Assembly: GCA_900555195.1 (NCBI GenBank)
Contig: USKC01000157.1
Span: forward strand, 1 to 7,190
DNA length: 7,190 nucleotides
From: an uncultured Lachnospiraceae bacterium
GTDB taxonomy: Bacteria > Bacillota > Clostridia > Lachnospirales > Lachnospiraceae
Reading direction: 5' to 3'
Shown piece after piece: positions 6,614 through 7,190 of the stretch. Under the pieces are notes generated by a model that worked only from the letters and a program-made list of their open reading frames with translations, had not been told where the DNA came from and ran no database searches. How positions within the stretch are numbered: position 1 is the first letter of the stretch; every line of letters starts with the position of its first letter. The translations under genes were made by a program, and so were the position numbers.

Positions 6614-6634
6614 TGTAAACAATTACCGTTTACA
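6614..6634. promoter_or_regulatory. Operator-like inverted repeat TGTAAAC-N7-GTTTACA
   Basis: Perfect seven-base arms (6614-6620 and 6628-6634) surround AATTACC. The repeat covers about +1 to +20 of the predicted minus-strand promoter, a standard place for a repressor site. The right half read on the minus strand is TGTAAACGGTAAT and recurs almost exactly as TGTAAAGGTAAT on the plus strand at 6662-6673. The likely ligand is the neighbouring XRE protein or the Spo0A-like protein, which is inference. TGTAAAC differs from the canonical 0A box TGTCGAA. The right half also resembles a CcpA cre site. Confidence 0.5.
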
Positions 6635-6639
6635 GGCAT

Positions 6640-6667
6640 ATTTTATCAGAAATCTACTATTTGTAAA
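6640..6667 (-). promoter_or_regulatory. Sigma-A promoter of the Spo0A-like gene
   Basis: On the minus strand the -35 is TTTACA (6662-6667) and the -10 is TAAAAT (6640-6645), 16 bases apart. The -10 carries a TG extension (TGATAAAAT). Five of six bases match consensus in each hexamer. Transcription should start near 6633, giving a leader of about 55 bases. The -35 lies within one TGTAAA half-site and the start point lies within the inverted repeat at 6614-6634, so repression by a protein binding these sites is plausible. Confidence 0.65.
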
Positions 6668-6673
6668 GGTAAT
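6662..6673. promoter_or_regulatory. Third half-site TGTAAAGGTAAT on the -35
   Basis: This 12-base element differs by one missing base from TGTAAACGGTAAT at 6622-6634 (read on the minus strand) and is inverted relative to it. It covers the -35 hexamer of the Spo0A-like promoter. With 6614-6634 it makes a three-half-site arrangement across the promoter. Confidence 0.4.
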
Positions 6674-6707
6674 ATATGGCACTGTTTTTGAAATATTTTA
6701 TTTTTTC

Positions 6708-6725
6708 TGTGCCTTTTATGGCACA
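6708..6725. repeat. Inverted repeat TGTGCC-N6-GGCACA upstream of the XRE gene
   Basis: Perfect six-base arms flank TTTTAT. The sequence TATGGCAC at 6717-6724 also occurs at 6675-6682, 42 bases away. The element lies 58 bases before the XRE start codon, where a promoter or 5' leader would be expected, although no convincing plus-strand promoter could be placed. It could be a second operator or a small leader hairpin. Confidence 0.4.
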
Positions 6726-6783
6726 AACCAGGATAAAGATATAGAAAACCAAATCACCAAACCAATGAATCAGGAGGTACATC

Positions 6784-7053
6784 ATGCAAATCTGTTTGAA
6801 CGAGACAAAGGAACGCAGCATCGATCATCTTGGGGAGATTCTCATGGCGCGGATCGCCGCCCAACTGTCCAGACACAACTGGTCCCTGAAAATGTTATCT
6901 GACAATTCAGGCGTGCCATATGAAACAATTAAAAAAATTGCCAGCGGCAAAATCCAGAACCCATCCTTACGAACGATGCGCAGCATCGCAGATGCATTCG
7001 GATGCAGCATTGATTATCTGGCAGGCGCAGATGCAGACTCCCCTTCCGCCTGA
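6784..7053 (+). CDS. Small Cro/CI-type helix-turn-helix regulator (XRE family)
   Basis: The product is an 89-residue protein that is almost entirely one HTH_3 domain (about residues 17-80). Helix 2 is SLKMLSDNSG (34-43) and the recognition helix is in PYETIKKIASGK (45-56). The typical PSLRTMRSIADAFGCSIDYLAG tail closes the fold. It has no extra sensor or peptidase domain, so it probably acts as a simple dimeric repressor or accessory regulator. The start has an excellent AGGAGG (6772-6777) with six-base spacing. It is divergent from the Spo0A-like gene, and the shared 205-base space carries the operator-like repeats, which suggests auto- and cross-regulation. The family is certain; the target genes are unknown. 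Confidence 0.92.
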   Translation: MQICLNETKERSIDHLGEILMARIAAQLSRHNWSLKMLSDNSGVPYETIKKIASGKIQNPSLRTMRSIADAFGCSIDYLAGADADSPSA

Positions 7054-7055
7054 GC

Positions 7056-7093
7056 CAGCCCTGCAGGCTGTCCATACGGCTGTTTCTCTTTTT
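7056..7093 (+). terminator. Weak terminator-like element after the XRE gene
   Basis: CAGCC (7056-7060) can pair with GGCTG at 7066-7070, or with a second GGCTG at 7078-7082 that is directly followed by the T-rich stretch TTTCTCTTTTT (7083-7093). The stems are only five bases, so efficiency is doubtful. Its position just past the stop codon supports the call. Confidence 0.3.
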
Positions 7094-7190
7094 GTCAACA
7101 ATAGGAGGGATTTTCGTCCATCTCATAACCAACTGTAACGGTCAGGCCCCTTTTTTCATATCGATCATTGCTGTTCTTTCCGGAATTTTT
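7094..7190. other. Right-end sequence with no callable gene
   Basis: A plus-strand frame is open from about 7092 to the window end and is hydrophobic (IISIIAVLSG-like). The nearby AGGAGGG (7103-7109) is not followed at proper spacing by ATG, GTG or TTG. A CCCCTTTTTT stretch (7147-7156) has no matching stem. Nothing can be assigned without more sequence to the right. Confidence 0.3.

Noticed and set aside
6929..7132. 67-residue minus-strand frame
   Set aside because: Most of it is antisense to the XRE gene. It has no ribosome site and no recognisable features.
7092..7190. Hydrophobic plus-strand frame running off the right edge, near an AGGAGGG
   Set aside because: There is no proper start codon at workable spacing and the T-rich DNA gives hydrophobic codons by composition. 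It is too short to judge.

Overview
The window looks like part of a chromosome from a spore-forming Clostridia species, most likely Lachnospiraceae. The reasons are the strong GGAGG-type ribosome sites, the AT-rich intergenic DNA around moderately GC-rich genes, a Spo0A-type DNA-binding domain, and a family mix typical of gut Firmicutes. This assignment is inferred from gene content and style. No rRNA, tRNA, CRISPR array, transposase or integrase was seen.

Layout. Positions 1-336 (minus) hold the N-terminal 112 residues of the mechanosensitive channel MscL, with an extended -10 promoter upstream. Positions 337-940 are gene-poor. They hold two inverted repeats, one doubtful small membrane-protein reading frame (556-768, minus), and two more extended -10 boxes of the form TGCTATAAT or TGCTATACT. 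Positions 941-1696 (minus) encode an aminoglycoside-phosphotransferase/choline-kinase-fold protein. Divergent from it, 1862-2857 (plus) encodes a membrane-anchored protein with NHL-like beta-propeller motifs. That gene converges, with a 28-base gap, on a minus-strand pair: a CX5R tyrosine-phosphatase-family protein (5171-5983) followed 62 bases later by a cytosolic GH35 beta-galactosidase (2886-5108).

The right end is the most distinctive part. A 163-residue protein (6087-6578, minus) is essentially the Spo0A effector domain without a receiver domain. It is transcribed divergently from a small Cro/CI-type (XRE) regulator (6784-7053, plus). The 205-base space between them carries a well-formed promoter for the Spo0A-like gene. 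Inverted TGTAAAC/GTTTACA half-sites lie over its start point and a third half-site lies on its -35. A second palindrome (TGTGCC/GGCACA) sits nearer the XRE gene. This is the layout of a small regulatory switch and is the best candidate here for something not well described.

The phosphatase and GH35 genes probably form an operon that may also receive read-through from the Spo0A-like gene, since no clear terminator separates them. A link between the regulator pair and sugar use is only a hypothesis. The last 137 bases hold a weak terminator-like element and nothing else that can be called.
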